Positions 53,514 to 63,678 of a stretch of DNA of 64,000 bases are shown in pieces. The notes beneath the pieces are model-generated. The model ran no database searches. It was not told where the DNA came from and saw only the letters and a list, made by a program, of their open reading frames with translations. Each line of letters opens with the position of its first letter. Position 1 is the first letter of the stretch. The translations under genes were made by a program, and so were the position numbers. Source of the stretch: Allomuricauda sp. M10 (GTDB taxonomy: Bacteria > Bacteroidota > Bacteroidia > Flavobacteriales > Flavobacteriaceae); NCBI RefSeq assembly GCF_020782875.1, contig NZ_JAJGBN010000004.1, forward strand, positions 62,001 to 126,000. The letters run 5' to 3'.

Positions 53514-55373
53514 TTACAGTTGATTTTGCTCAACTAGATCTAGTTCGACTTTAAGGTTGTTTATGATAAATTCTTGTCTGTCCGGTGTGTTTTTACCCAT
53601 ATAAAATTGCAACAGGTTATCAATGCTCATGGCCTTGTCCAGCATTACGGGTTCCAATCGGATATTATCTCCAATGAAATGTTGGAATTCATCCGGGGAA
53701 ATTTCACCCAATCCTTTAAAGCGGGTGATTTCTGGCTTGCCGGTCAATTTTATAATGGCATTGCGTTTTTCTTCCTCACTATAGCAATAAATGGTTTCCT
53801 TTTTATTGCGCACCCTGAACAAGGGCGTTTGAAGTATGTAAAGATGGTTTTCCTTGATCAATTCAGGGAAGAATTGTAGGAAGAATGTTATCAACAACAA
53901 GCGAATGTGCATACCGTCAACATCGGCATCGGTAGCGATCACGATATTGTTGTATCGAAGATCCTCCATGGATTCCTCAATGTTCAATGCGGCCTGAAGC
54001 AGGTTGAACTCTTCGTTTTCATACACAATCTTTTTGGACATTCCGTAGGAATTCAACGGTTTGCCTCGAAGACTGAAAACCGCTTGGGTATTCACGTCCC
54101 TTGATTTGGTGATGGAACCGGAAGCAGAATCTCCCTCGGTGATGAAAAGAGTACTTTCCAGCCTACGATCGCTTTTCATATCCTGTAAATGGATACGGCA
54201 ATCGCGTAATTTTTTATTGTGCAGGCTTGCTTTTTTGGCGCGCTCCCTGGCCAATTTACGAATGCCCGATAGTTCCTTGCGTTCCCGCTCTGCCTGAACG
54301 ATCTTACGCTGCAACGCCTCGGCAGTTTGGGGATTTTTGTGCAGGTAATTATCGAGATAGGTTCCTAAAAAGTCATTGATATAGGTACGGACCGTTGGCA
54401 ATTCGCCCCCCATATCAGTGGATCCCAATTTTGTTTTGGTCTGACTTTCAAAAACAGGTTCCATTACTTTTATGGAAATGGCCGAAATGATGGACTTTCT
54501 AACATCCGAAGCATCATAGTTCTTGCCATAAAAGTCACGGATGGTCTTCACCACGGCTTCCCTAAAAGCAGCTTGGTGTGTGCCTCCTTGGGTGGTATGC
54601 TGCCCATTTACAAAGGAATGGTATTCCTCGCTGTACTGGGTTTTGCTGTGGGTCATGGCCACTTCAATATCCTCCCCTTTCAGGTGAATGATAGGATAAA
54701 GGAAATCGTCCTGGTTGTTGTTGTCTTCCAAAAGGTCCTTCAATCCGTTTTCTGACTGGTACTTTTCGCCATTGAAAATAATGGTAAGTCCGGGATTGAG
54801 GTATACGTAGTTTTTGAGCATGCGTTCCACATACTCGTTTCTGTATTTGTAATTTTTGAAAATGGTGTCGTCCGGCGTAAAGCTGATCTTGGTCCCCCTT
54901 TTTCTGGAAGATTCTTCCAAAAGTTCTTCGTTGACGAGGTTTCCGATATTGAATTCCGCAGATTTGGATTGTCCATCCCTGGTCGATTCCACCTTAAAAT
55001 AAGTGGAAAGCGCATTCACCGCCTTGGTTCCAACCCCGTTCAATCCCACCGATTTTTTGAAGGCACGGGTGTCATACTTACCCCCTGTGTTCATTTTTGA
55101 GACCACGTCCACCACCTTGCCCAATGGAATTCCACGGCCAAAGTCGCGCACATTGACAACATTATCCTTTATGGTGATTTCGATGGTTTTACCCGCACCC
55201 ATCACGAACTCATCGATACAGTTATCGATCACTTCCTTGAGCAGGATGTAGATACCGTCATCCGCAGACGAACCATCGCCCAGTTTACCAATGTACATAC
55301 CGGGTCGCATACGAATATGCTCCTTCCAATCCAGGGAACGGATATTATCCTCTGTATACTGGGTTTCTGCCAT
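53514..55373 (-). CDS. parE: DNA topoisomerase IV subunit B
   Basis: A 619-aa GHKL ATPase and TOPRIM subunit. N-box [14 protein letters not shown] (about 38), GRGIPLG and [14 protein letters not shown] are ATP-binding motifs; EGDSASGS (about 415) and DADVDGMHI are TOPRIM. The start [14 protein letters not shown] at 55373 is preferred to an upstream TTG or ATG at 55418. Operon with parC. Confidence 0.94.
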   Translation of the reverse strand: MAETQYTEDNIRSLDWKEHIRMRPGMYIGKLGDGSSADDGIYILLKEVIDNCIDEFVMGAGKTIEITIKDNVVNVRDFGRGIPLGKVVDVVSKMNTGGKYDTRAFKKSVGLNGVGTKAVNALSTYFKVESTRDGQSKSAEFNIGNLVNEELLEESSRKRGTKISFTPDDTIFKNYKYRNEYVERMLKNYVYLNPGLTIIFNGEKYQSENGLKDLLEDNNNQDDFLYPIIHLKGEDIEVAMTHSKTQYSEEYHSFVNGQHTTQGGTHQAAFREAVVKTIRDFYGKNYDASDVRKSIISAISIKVMEPVFESQTKTKLGSTDMGGELPTVRTYINDFLGTYLDNYLHKNPQTAEALQRKIVQAERERKELSGIRKLARERAKKASLHNKKLRDCRIHLQDMKSDRRLESTLFITEGDSASGSITKSRDVNTQAVFSLRGKPLNSYGMSKKIVYENEEFNLLQAALNIEESMEDLRYNNIVIATDADVDGMHIRLLLITFFLQFFPELIKENHLYILQTPLFRVRNKKETIYCYSEEEKRNAIIKLTGKPEITRFKGLGEISPDEFQHFIGDNIRLEPVMLDKAMSIDNLLQFYMGKNTPDRQEFIINNLKVELDLVEQNQL

Positions 55374-55478
55374 GAATCTATAAGGGTTAATCCTTGCTAA
55401 TATAAAATTTAGGGGCAAAAATTAAGGCGTAGAACCAAGAAAGTAATCAACAATAAAACGAGTAGTTGTTAATATACA

Positions 55479-56381
55479 TCAGGCCTCAGGCCTCTTTTTT
55501 CGCTGAACGGAAAGATAGGTGACACCAAAAATCACTACCATCATTCCCAGTAATTGCCAGTAAGTCAATTGTTCATTCAAAAATACAAAAGCTAACAGAA
55601 TTGTAGAAACCGGACCCAGACTTCCCAAAATGGAAAAGTTGGAAGCACCCAATCGTTCAATGGAGGCCGATACCAAAAATGAAGGAATCAATGTAGCCAA
55701 TATGGCCATGGCAATTCCGTAAAGGTAAACGGGTAATGGATAGTTGAACATTCCCCACTCCCCTGCGATTAAATAGTGAACCACTATACAACATGTAGAA
55801 ACGATCATGGCATAACAGGTAAATCGCAACATACCAAATTTAGGAATCAGCCAGCCGCTACCTACCAAGTAGGAAGCATAGGTGATGGCGCTCAACAATA
55901 CCAGAAATCCACCCCACAAAACCCCGTTGCCTGCAATATCCAATTCATTCCAAAAGGTGATGACTACACCTATGTAAGTAATCATGATCGCCACGGACTG
56001 CACTTTGGTGATTTTTTGCTTGAAGAACAACCAAGACAGAAAAACCACGATGGTGGGATACACAAAAAGAATGATTCGTTCCAAGCCGGCCTTGATGTAG
56101 TTCAGGCCTAAAAAGTCAAAATAGCTGGCCAGGTAATACCCCACAAATCCAAATAGAAACAACCATGCATAATCCTTTGGATTAATTTGAACGGTTGGTT
56201 TTTTCTTTCGAATCAAAAAAAGAATAAAAAGATAAAAGGGCAAGGAAAATAGCATGCGGAACAAAAGAAGGTCCAGAGTATCCACGTGATATTCATAGGC
56301 CAGTTTCACCATGACCGCCTTGGAGGAAAACAAGATAACCCCCACGATACCATAAAAGATTCCCAAGCTTTTGACTGACAT
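55479..56381 (-). CDS. EamA-family (DMT) transporter
   Basis: A 300-aa membrane protein of ten TM helices in two EamA repeats (about 5-135 and 150-295). Typical elements: FSSKAVMVKLAYEY, NYIKAGLERIILFVYPTIVV and ERLGASNFSILGSLGPVSTILLA. Likely exports a small metabolite; substrate unknown. It is separate from parE by about 105 nt. Confidence 0.9.
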   Translation of the reverse strand: MSVKSLGIFYGIVGVILFSSKAVMVKLAYEYHVDTLDLLLFRMLFSLPFYLFILFLIRKKKPTVQINPKDYAWLFLFGFVGYYLASYFDFLGLNYIKAGLERIILFVYPTIVVFLSWLFFKQKITKVQSVAIMITYIGVVITFWNELDIAGNGVLWGGFLVLLSAITYASYLVGSGWLIPKFGMLRFTCYAMIVSTCCIVVHYLIAGEWGMFNYPLPVYLYGIAMAILATLIPSFLVSASIERLGASNFSILGSLGPVSTILLAFVFLNEQLTYWQLLGMMVVIFGVTYLSVQRKKRPEA

Positions 56382-56448
56382 GCATCAAAACTAAGCTTGA
56401 GTAAAAAATTCAATAGGAAAAATTAAATGGAATTACAACGGTCAGTGT

Positions 56449-57543
56449 TTACACATTGAACCTAAAGTGCATGATATCACCATCTTTCACGATATATTCC
56501 TTGCCTTCTACACGCATACGGCCTGCTTCCTTCACCTTGGATTCGCTACCATATTTAATGTAATCGTCATAAGAAATAACTTCTGCCCGGATAAATCCTT
56601 TTTCAAAGTCGGTATGGATAACCCCTGCTGCCTGCGGAGCTGTTGCCCCGACCGGAATGGTCCAAGCACGAACCTCTTTTACACCAGCGGTGAAATAGGT
56701 TTCAAGATTTAATAGTTTATAAGCGCCACGAATCAATTTGGCGGAACCGGGCTCAGTAAGTCCCAAATCCTCCAAGAACATTTGACGCTCTTCATAGGTT
56801 TCCAGTTCAGTGATATCGGCTTCGGTACCCACCGCCAAAAAGATGACTTCAGCATTTTCATTGGCCACTGCTGCTTTTACCTTTTCCACGTAGGCATTAC
56901 CTGTTGTGGCTGAACCTTCATCCACGTTACAAACGTACATCACAGGTTTATCGGTAATCAACTGCATAGGTCGTACAAATTCTTCGCGGTCTTCCTCGCT
57001 GATTTGAATGGCGCGGACCGAAGTTCCGGATTCCAAACCTTGTTTGATGGCGTTTAGGACTGCTTCTTCCTTCTGGGCTTCCTTATTTCCGGTTTTGGCG
57101 GCTCGTTTTACTTTTTCAAGCTTTTTGTCCACACTTTCCAAATCCTTCAACTGGAGTTCCATATCAATGGTTTCCTTATCACGGATAGGATTTACGGAAC
57201 CATCTACGTGCACAATATTGTCATTGTCAAAACATCTCAACACGTGAAGAATAGCATCTGTTTCGCGGATATTTCCTAAAAACTGGTTGCCCAAACCTTC
57301 ACCTTTACTAGCACCTTTTACCAATCCGGCAATATCCACAATCTCCACCGTTGCAGGAACCACACGCTCTGGATTCACCATGGATTCCAATTTTTCCAAT
57401 CGTTGATCGGGCACGTTCACCACGCCAATGTTGGGTTCAATGGTACAAAATGGGAAGTTGGCACTTTGTGCTTTTGCATTGGAAAGGCAATTGAACAAAG
57501 TTGATTTTCCTACGTTGGGCAATCCTACAATACCGGCTTTCAT
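56449..57543 (-). CDS. ychF: Obg-like GTPase/ATPase YchF
   Basis: A 364-aa P-loop protein: GLPNVGKST (G1), DIAGLVKGASKGEGLGNQFL (G3 region), NVDEGS (G4 variant suited to ATP) and a C-terminal TGS domain (about 280-364). It associates with ribosomes and is linked to stress response. Alone on its strand between the EamA gene and a small membrane ORF. Confidence 0.95.
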   Translation of the reverse strand: MKAGIVGLPNVGKSTLFNCLSNAKAQSANFPFCTIEPNIGVVNVPDQRLEKLESMVNPERVVPATVEIVDIAGLVKGASKGEGLGNQFLGNIRETDAILHVLRCFDNDNIVHVDGSVNPIRDKETIDMELQLKDLESVDKKLEKVKRAAKTGNKEAQKEEAVLNAIKQGLESGTSVRAIQISEEDREEFVRPMQLITDKPVMYVCNVDEGSATTGNAYVEKVKAAVANENAEVIFLAVGTEADITELETYEERQMFLEDLGLTEPGSAKLIRGAYKLLNLETYFTAGVKEVRAWTIPVGATAPQAAGVIHTDFEKGFIRAEVISYDDYIKYGSESKVKEAGRMRVEGKEYIVKDGDIMHFRFNV

Positions 57544-57673
57544 TTATTGGATACTAGATTTTGGAACTCAGAACACATCTCAAAAATGCAGAAAAATCTT
57601 TCTGTACCTTGATTATTGAACATTGTTCATTGATTTAAGGCTGCAAATATAAGTTGAAGTTTTGGTTGGGGGA

Positions 57674-57802
57674 TCAATATTTCCCAATCAATAGGTAGAT
57701 GCCCATTACGAACAGGGCAATTATGGCCAAAATGGCCACTAAGGATAGGATACAGCCTACCTGCATCCAAATACCGTTGTACTCTTTTTCCTTTTCTTCC
57801 AT
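57674..57802 (-). CDS. Candidate 42-aa single-pass membrane protein
   Basis: ATG ORF: a charged N-terminus (MEEKEKEYNGIWMQ) then one long TM helix (about 15-38) and a GKY end. Its ATG lies directly after the T-run of the ferredoxin terminator, so expression would need readthrough or an internal promoter. Charged head plus helix is typical of small membrane proteins. Function unknown. Confidence 0.5.
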   Translation of the reverse strand: MEEKEKEYNGIWMQVGCILSLVAILAIIALFVMGIYLLIGKY

Positions 57803-57833
57803 AAAAAAACCCGAACCAATTAAAGTCCGGGCT
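57803..57833 (-). terminator. Intrinsic terminator after the ferredoxin gene
   Basis: On the minus strand AGCCCGGAC and GTTCGGGTT form nine pairs (two G-U) with an 8-nt loop, then seven T. Confidence 0.85.
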
Positions 57834-57855
57834 AATTTACAAGATATTTTACGGA

Positions 57856-58239
<384 letters not shown>

Positions 58240-58258
58240 TCAGCATGCTTACTTTTGA

Positions 58259-58290
58259 CAAAAATAAACCCTAGTAATTTAGTGTACAAA
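58259..58290 (-). promoter_or_regulatory. Promoter of the ferredoxin gene
   Basis: Minus strand TTTG (58287-58290), 20 nt, TATTTTTG (58259-58266): near-ideal Bacteroidota promoter. The transcript would start near 58253, leaving about 43 nt of leader. Confidence 0.7.
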
Positions 58291-58294
58291 TTTA

Positions 58295-59341
58295 ATGACG
58301 CCGTATAACCAAAGAATAAGAGCTTTTGTCGAACTAGGAAAATACCTAACGAATTTTTGCGAAAAATGTTATGTGAACGATGATTCTATCGACCTTGAAT
58401 TCAAGGAAATAGTATTACGGGCCGAACAAGAAAACGGATGGTTTACCCAAGAAAATATTTTATACTCCCTTCGGGAATGGGGTAAATTGCTCAACCAGGA
58501 AAATATTGAATCTTGGTTGTCACATTATAATCTAAATCTTGTTGACACACCCAAAACGATCGGAATCATCATGGCAGGGAATATTCCGTTGGTAGGTTTC
58601 CATGATTTTCTTTGCGTCATCTTATCCGGACACAAGGTTTTGGCCAAGCTTTCCTCCAACGACAAAAGATTGTTGCCTCATTTAGTGAAATTTTTGGTCG
58701 GACAAGATCCATCATTACAAGAACGCATTGCTTTTGTGGATGGAAAAATGGAAGGTTTTGAAGCCGTTATCGCCACAGGAAGCAATAATACGGGTCGATA
58801 TTTTGAGTATTACTTTGGTCAAAAACCACATATTATCCGAAAGAACCGGAATTCGGTTGCCATATTGACCGGCAAGGAAACCCATGAAGAATTGGTTGCC
58901 TTGGGCGAAGATATTTTCAGATATTATGGTCTGGGATGTCGCAATGTTTCTAAAATCTATATTCCCGAAGGATATGATTTTGAACCCTTTTTTAAGGCCA
59001 TGTACAAGTATGGAAATATCATCCACCAGCACAAGTACGCCAACAATTATGATTATAACAAAGCGGTGTATTTAATGAGTGATTTCAAGATTTTGGACAA
59101 TGAGTTTTTGGTCTTGAAAGAAGAGACTGCCCTCTCCTCGCCTATTTCCGTTTTGTTCTATTCCTATTATAGTTCAGAAGAAAATCTACAAAAGGAATTG
59201 GAAGCGTTGAATGATCAAATCCAATGTGTGGTTTCCAAACAAAATAAAGCTGGACATGTCGATTTTGGTCAAACACAAAAACCCCAACTTGATGATTATG
59301 CGGATGGCATAGACACCATGGAATTTTTACTTCAACTTTAA
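58295..59341 (+). CDS. LuxC-like acyl-CoA reductase
   Basis: A 348-aa aldehyde-dehydrogenase-fold enzyme. Catalytic Cys215 is in YGLGCRNVSK; TGSNNTGRYFEYYFG is the cofactor-binding region. LuxC relatives reduce acyl-CoA or acyl-ACP to aldehydes; in flavobacteria they are commonly found next to ferredoxin and serC genes. Substrate unknown here. It may share the upstream intergenic promoter region with the ferredoxin gene. Confidence 0.87.
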   Translation: MTPYNQRIRAFVELGKYLTNFCEKCYVNDDSIDLEFKEIVLRAEQENGWFTQENILYSLREWGKLLNQENIESWLSHYNLNLVDTPKTIGIIMAGNIPLVGFHDFLCVILSGHKVLAKLSSNDKRLLPHLVKFLVGQDPSLQERIAFVDGKMEGFEAVIATGSNNTGRYFEYYFGQKPHIIRKNRNSVAILTGKETHEELVALGEDIFRYYGLGCRNVSKIYIPEGYDFEPFFKAMYKYGNIIHQHKYANNYDYNKAVYLMSDFKILDNEFLVLKEETALSSPISVLFYSYYSSEENLQKELEALNDQIQCVVSKQNKAGHVDFGQTQKPQLDDYADGIDTMEFLLQL

Positions 59342-59412
59342 TGGAAATCCGACCCTAACAACCATTTTTAGATACAAGAATTTTTAAGACCTTTAGCCCG
59401 TAAACCAAGGAA

Positions 59413-60477
59413 ATGAAAAAACACAATTTTAGCGCAGGACCCAGTATTTTGCCCAAAGAAGTATTGTTAAAGGCATCAGAGGCCGTTATGGACCTCGATG
59501 GAATCGGACTTTCCCTAATCGAAATCTCCCACCGCAGCAAGGAGTTTGTGGCCATCATAGAAAAGGCACGTTCCTTGGCTCTGGAATTGATGGGATTGGA
59601 AGGAAAAGGATATCAGGCCATTTTTTTGCAAGGTGGTGCCAGTATGCAGTTTATGATGACCGCCTTCAATCTTTTGGAGAAAAAGGCGGGTTATGTGAAT
59701 ACCGGTACCTGGAGTCAAAAGGCCATTAAAGAGGCTCGTTTGTTCGGAGAAGTGGTAGAAGTGGCCTCGTCCCAAGAAGATAATTTTGACCATATCCCAA
59801 AGGGATACAAGGTTCCAAAAGACCTGGATTATCTTCATTTGACCTCCAACAACACCATTTACGGAACCCAGATCAAAAAGTTCCCTGAAACCAGTGTTCC
59901 TTTGGTTTGCGATATGAGTTCGGATATCTTTTCCCGTCAGCTCGACTTTTCCAAATTTGACCTGATCTATGCCGGTGCCCAAAAAAACATGGGCCCTGCA
60001 GGTGCCACTTTGGTAGTAGTCAAGGAAGATATTTTGGGTAAAGTATCCCGAAAAATTCCATCCATGTTGGATTATTCCGTTCACATCAAGCAGGACAGTA
60101 TGTTCAACACGCCTCCTGTTTTTGCCATTTACGTTTCCATGCTCACTATGCAATGGTTGAAGGATTTGGGTGGTATCCCGGCTATCGAGGAGCTCAATGA
60201 GCGTAAAGCCAATTTGATCTATTCTGAAATTGAATTGAACCCAGTGTTCTCGGGATATGCCGCAAAAGAAGACCGTTCGTTGATGAACGCCACTTTCAAC
60301 ATAACCGATGATGGATTAAAAGATATGTTCGATGAGATGTGCAAAGAAGCGGGTATCAGCGGCATTAAAGGTCACCGATCCGTTGGCGGATACAGGGCTT
60401 CTATGTATAATGCACTTCCCATTGAAAGTGTTGGGGTACTGGTGGACATCATGAGTGAATTGGAAAAGAAAGGATAG
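59413..60477 (+). CDS. serC: Phosphoserine aminotransferase
   Basis: A 354-aa PLP enzyme making 3-phosphoserine in serine synthesis (and a step of vitamin B6 synthesis). KHNFSAGPSILP is the family N-terminus; PLP-binding Lys191 is in YAGAQKNMGPAG. It precedes the four-helix-bundle gene and serA. Confidence 0.95.
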   Translation: MKKHNFSAGPSILPKEVLLKASEAVMDLDGIGLSLIEISHRSKEFVAIIEKARSLALELMGLEGKGYQAIFLQGGASMQFMMTAFNLLEKKAGYVNTGTWSQKAIKEARLFGEVVEVASSQEDNFDHIPKGYKVPKDLDYLHLTSNNTIYGTQIKKFPETSVPLVCDMSSDIFSRQLDFSKFDLIYAGAQKNMGPAGATLVVVKEDILGKVSRKIPSMLDYSVHIKQDSMFNTPPVFAIYVSMLTMQWLKDLGGIPAIEELNERKANLIYSEIELNPVFSGYAAKEDRSLMNATFNITDDGLKDMFDEMCKEAGISGIKGHRSVGGYRASMYNALPIESVGVLVDIMSELEKKG

Positions 60478-60507
60478 TTTTATTCGGTGTTCAATTCTAA
60501 GTTTTAA

Positions 60508-60846
60508 GTGTTGATAGAGGACAAAACCTTTAATTTTTCCCTTAGTATCATCAAATTGGTCAAGGATTTGAAAGAAAACAAAGAGTTTGTCTTTGCGGAT
60601 CAATTACTTCGATCATCTACCAGTATTGGTGCTAACGTTGTGGAAGCCGGTGCAGGTCAATCCAAAAGAGATTTTATAGCAAAAATGGCTATTGCTTCCA
60701 AAGAAGCAAGGGAGACACGGTATTGGCTCAGATTGATCAAAGAAAGTAATTTAACGAAGATCGGGACTGAATCTTACTTGGATGAAATCAACCAGATTAT
60801 CAAAATATTGACGAAAATTGTAAAGACCAGTCAAGAAACCATTTAG
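60508..60846 (+). CDS. Four-helix-bundle protein (23S rRNA intervening-sequence family)
   Basis: A 112-aa helical protein: FADQLLRSSTSIGANVVEAGAGQSKRDFIAKMAIASKEARETRYWL is the signature part of the IVS-encoded family. In spirochaetes it lies inside 23S rRNA, but stand-alone copies are common in Bacteroidota. GTG start at 60508. It sits between serC and serA with 30- and 34-nt gaps, so it looks inserted into the serine operon. Function unknown. Confidence 0.85.
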   Translation: MLIEDKTFNFSLSIIKLVKDLKENKEFVFADQLLRSSTSIGANVVEAGAGQSKRDFIAKMAIASKEARETRYWLRLIKESNLTKIGTESYLDEINQIIKILTKIVKTSQETI

Positions 60847-60880
60847 CATTTGGCATTCAAAATTTAAAATTTATTTATTA

Positions 60881-61834
60881 ATGAAGATTATATTGGCCAA
60901 CGATGGATTGGCAAAAGAAGGTATCACATTATTGGAAAATGCCGGTTTTGAGGTTAACCTTACCCATGTTGCCCAAGAGCAGTTGGCAAATTATATCAAT
61001 GCAAATAAGATTACTGGGCTATTGGTGCGGAGTGCCACCAAGGTCAATAAGGAAATCATAAATGCTTGTCCCGACCTCAAATTGATTGGTCGTGGAGGTG
61101 TTGGGATGGATAACATCGATGTGCCATATGCCGAATCAAAAGGTATCCACGTTATCAATACGCCAGAAGCCTCATCGGAATCTGTTGCCGAACTGGTTTT
61201 TGCCCATTTGTTGGGAGCGGTTCGTTTTCTACCTGATTCCAATAGAAATATGCCTTTGGAAGGCGAGAGTCACTTCAAATCATTGAAGAAGAGCTATTCT
61301 GGTGGAACTGAACTTCGAGGTAAAACCTTGGGCATAGTTGGTTTTGGCAGGATTGGACAGGCAACAGCTAAAATGGCCTTGTCGTTGGGAATGAAGGTTA
61401 TCTACACCGATCATCATGTTGCCCAGGCCAATTTGGACATTTCCTTTTTTGATGGTCAAACCGTAGGTTTCTCATTGATTGGCCAAGATCTGGAAAGTGT
61501 TTTGAAACAATCCGATTTTGTTAGTCTTCATGTACCGGCCCAGGAGGATTATATCATCGGGGCAAAGGAATTGGAACTCATGAAATCTGGTTCAGGGATT
61601 ATCAATACCTCTCGAGGTGGCATTTTGGATGAAGTGGCTTTGGTAGATGCCTTGGATAATGACCAGTTAGCCTTTGCTTGTTTGGATGTGTTTGAGTCGG
61701 AACCACACCCGGAAATCCAAATTTTAATGAATCCAAAAATTTCCCTGACACCCCATATCGGAGCTTCTACCTTGGAAGCTCAGGAAAGAATTGGTATTGA
61801 GCTTGCGGAACAGGTGATCAAATTGCTAAATTAA
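60881..61834 (+). CDS. serA: D-3-phosphoglycerate dehydrogenase, short form
   Basis: A 317-aa NAD-dependent 2-hydroxyacid dehydrogenase starting serine synthesis. NAD-binding VGFGRIGQATAKMAL (about 149), Arg of TSRGGILDE, Glu and catalytic His in PHIGAST (about 290). No C-terminal ACT domain, so feedback inhibition of the E. coli type is unlikely. Confidence 0.93.
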   Translation: MKIILANDGLAKEGITLLENAGFEVNLTHVAQEQLANYINANKITGLLVRSATKVNKEIINACPDLKLIGRGGVGMDNIDVPYAESKGIHVINTPEASSESVAELVFAHLLGAVRFLPDSNRNMPLEGESHFKSLKKSYSGGTELRGKTLGIVGFGRIGQATAKMALSLGMKVIYTDHHVAQANLDISFFDGQTVGFSLIGQDLESVLKQSDFVSLHVPAQEDYIIGAKELELMKSGSGIINTSRGGILDEVALVDALDNDQLAFACLDVFESEPHPEIQILMNPKISLTPHIGASTLEAQERIGIELAEQVIKLLN

Positions 61835-61911
61835 TTTAGGTTTAGTACGTTTATCAGGATTTCAAACCCTACTTTTTCGTACATTGTCACTCTAACCTTA
61901 ACACTAAACAC

Positions 61912-62553
61912 ATGTCAGGATTATTGGATTTACTCAATAGCCCAACGGGTAGACAATTGATCAGCGGAGTTGCGGGTCAAACAGGACAGTCGGAAAGCAA
62001 AACTGCCGATGTTTTGAGTATGGCCATGCCCCTTTTGATGGGTGCCATGAAAAAAAACACTTCCACACCAGGTGGTGCTCAGGGATTAATGAATGCTTTG
62101 AGTTCCAAACATGATGGAAGCATTTTGGACAATCTGGGCGGTTTCTTTGGAGGTGGCGTAGATCAAAGTGCCATGGATGATGGAGCTGGGATCCTGGGAC
62201 ATATTTTGGGTTCCAAACAACCACAAGTGGAAAATGCACTTAGTAGTAAATCAGGACTTGATGCAGGTACTGTAGCTCAAATTTTGAAAATTGCCGCTCC
62301 CCTTTTGTTAGGATATCTCGGCAAACAAACTCGTCAACAAAACATCAGTAGTCCCGATGGATTGAATGGATTATTGGGTGGATTAATGGGTGGTACCAAG
62401 ACCGCCGCCAAACAACAATCCCTTATTGAAACCTTTTTGGATTCTGATGGGGATGGCAGCATTATGGACGACCTTGCTGGAATGGTGTTGAATAGTGGCG
62501 GACAAAAGAAAGGTGGTTTGGGAGGAATACTCGGAGGCCTTTTCGGAAAGTAA
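61912..62553 (+). CDS. DUF937 (YidB-like) protein with EF-hand-like loop
   Basis: A 213-aa glycine-rich protein: SGLLDLLNSPTGRQLISGVAG-type helices of DUF937, repeated GGF/GGL stretches and a C-terminal LDSDGDGSIMDDLAGM (about 180) fitting a calcium-binding EF-hand or dockerin loop. Ends in GGLGGILGGLFGK. No signal peptide. Function unknown. Followed by a terminator. Confidence 0.85.
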   Translation: MSGLLDLLNSPTGRQLISGVAGQTGQSESKTADVLSMAMPLLMGAMKKNTSTPGGAQGLMNALSSKHDGSILDNLGGFFGGGVDQSAMDDGAGILGHILGSKQPQVENALSSKSGLDAGTVAQILKIAAPLLLGYLGKQTRQQNISSPDGLNGLLGGLMGGTKTAAKQQSLIETFLDSDGDGSIMDDLAGMVLNSGGQKKGGLGGILGGLFGK

Positions 62554-62577
62554 TTCCTTTTATAACTCATATTTAAG

Positions 62578-62609
62578 AAGCCGTTCTGAACTTTCAAGCG
62601 GCTTTTTTT
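62578..62609 (+). terminator. Intrinsic terminator after the DUF937 gene
   Basis: AAGCCG and CGGCTT (6-8 bp with a bulge), followed by seven T. Confidence 0.75.
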
Positions 62610-62622
62610 GTACCTTAATGTC

Positions 62623-63078
62623 ATGAAAAAGAAAAAGATAACACACGTATTGATGGCAATGATTTTGCTATTAATCACCTCCTGTTCCACCCAAAAACAG
62701 CCCTTGGATATTTCCAACGAGGAACAAGCGCTGTTTGATTCCAAAGAAGAGCAACCCGTCGAAATAAAGGATGAAAAAACAGAATACGAGATCATCATCA
62801 TTGAACCTGGGTTTAATACGTGGTTGTTGAGTATTGCCAAACCTGAAGGCTATTATTCCCAAAGTTTTTTGGAAAACCGCAATGCCATTTTGGTGATGAA
62901 TTGGAACCAAAGGGTGCTTCAACCTAATGTTTACAATCCAAATCTGTATGAAATGCAGATCAATTACGATCCCAACATTGATTATGGGTACGAGGTGAAT
63001 TACAAGCTCTACAATTACTTCATTTACTTTCAAAGAAAGTACAATCAGCGGCTTGGCCCCTTCCTTCCAAGAATTTAA
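62623..63078 (+). CDS. DUF6146-like small lipoprotein
   Basis: A 151-aa lipoprotein: MKKKKITHVLMAMILLLITSC with Cys21. The mature part is acidic then aromatic: EIIIIEPGFNTWLLSIAKPEGYYSQSFLENRN and YGYEVNYKLYNYFIYFQRKYNQRLGP. I recall this as DUF6146 of Flavobacteriia. The ATG at 62623 is preferred to a TTG at 62608 overlapping the terminator. Confidence 0.8.
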   Translation: MKKKKITHVLMAMILLLITSCSTQKQPLDISNEEQALFDSKEEQPVEIKDEKTEYEIIIIEPGFNTWLLSIAKPEGYYSQSFLENRNAILVMNWNQRVLQPNVYNPNLYEMQINYDPNIDYGYEVNYKLYNYFIYFQRKYNQRLGPFLPRI

Positions 63079-63108
63079 TGTAGTATTTTTGCACTACAAC
63101 TATTTGCT

Positions 63109-63624
63109 ATGCAAAGAATACGACAGCGTTGGGAAATTCAGAAGAATTGGCAATTCCTTTTCCCAGTATTGGGCGTGCTTTTGACTTTGTCGACGTCTTA
63201 TTTGATAGCAAGAAGGTTCCTACATCTTTTTGGCCTGAACAACACAGCTTTTGAATGGGTGTTTACCATTGGTGTTACGTTGCTTATTTACTTTGTATTG
63301 GTCAAATTCTTTTTGTGGTGTTTTAAAAAATTGGAAAACAAATGGAAGGTGACCTACAAATGGGAAATGATTGCCATTTTCATCGTTTTTGCCATCACAG
63401 GTAGCTTGTCAGGAAAATTGGCGGGACCTTTGGTGGAGTGGGTTGGACTCGGTGAGGGGGCCGTGCACCAAATCGCGTATTGGACCTTCAGAATCTTGAT
63501 TATTTTTCCCATCTACCAAGTTTTACTTCTTTTGGTTGGGTGGTTCTTTGGACAGTTCCCTTTTTTCTGGAATTTTGAGAAAAAGATGCTCAAACGGATG
63601 GGTTTGGGCTTCCTTGTGCCATAG
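63109..63624 (+). CDS. DUF6787-like membrane protein
   Basis: A 171-aa integral membrane protein with TM helices about 17-36, 50-70, 85-105 and 125-145. A mammoth-dehydrogenase-like label sometimes used in databases has no support. It follows the DUF6146-like gene by 30 nt, a pairing I recall from other flavobacteria. Function unknown. Confidence 0.78.
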   Translation: MQRIRQRWEIQKNWQFLFPVLGVLLTLSTSYLIARRFLHLFGLNNTAFEWVFTIGVTLLIYFVLVKFFLWCFKKLENKWKVTYKWEMIAIFIVFAITGSLSGKLAGPLVEWVGLGEGAVHQIAYWTFRILIIFPIYQVLLLLVGWFFGQFPFFWNFEKKMLKRMGLGFLVP

Positions 63625-63664
63625 TTTAAGTTTTTGTTAACACATAAAGAGGAAAGGTCTTCTT

Positions 63665-63672
63665 TAAATTTG
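63665..63672 (+). promoter_or_regulatory. Promoter -7 box near the His-rich gene start
   Basis: TAAATTTG, exact TAnnTTTG match, ending 6 nt before the ATG at 63679. The predicted start coincides with the start codon, suggesting a leaderless mRNA. No -33 box at normal spacing. Confidence 0.45.
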
Positions 63673-63678
63673 TTGCAA

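Noticed and set aside
57617-57629. TGAACATTGTTCA inverted repeat upstream of ychF
   Set aside because: Perfect but single and short; no second copy or regulator nearby to suggest an operator.
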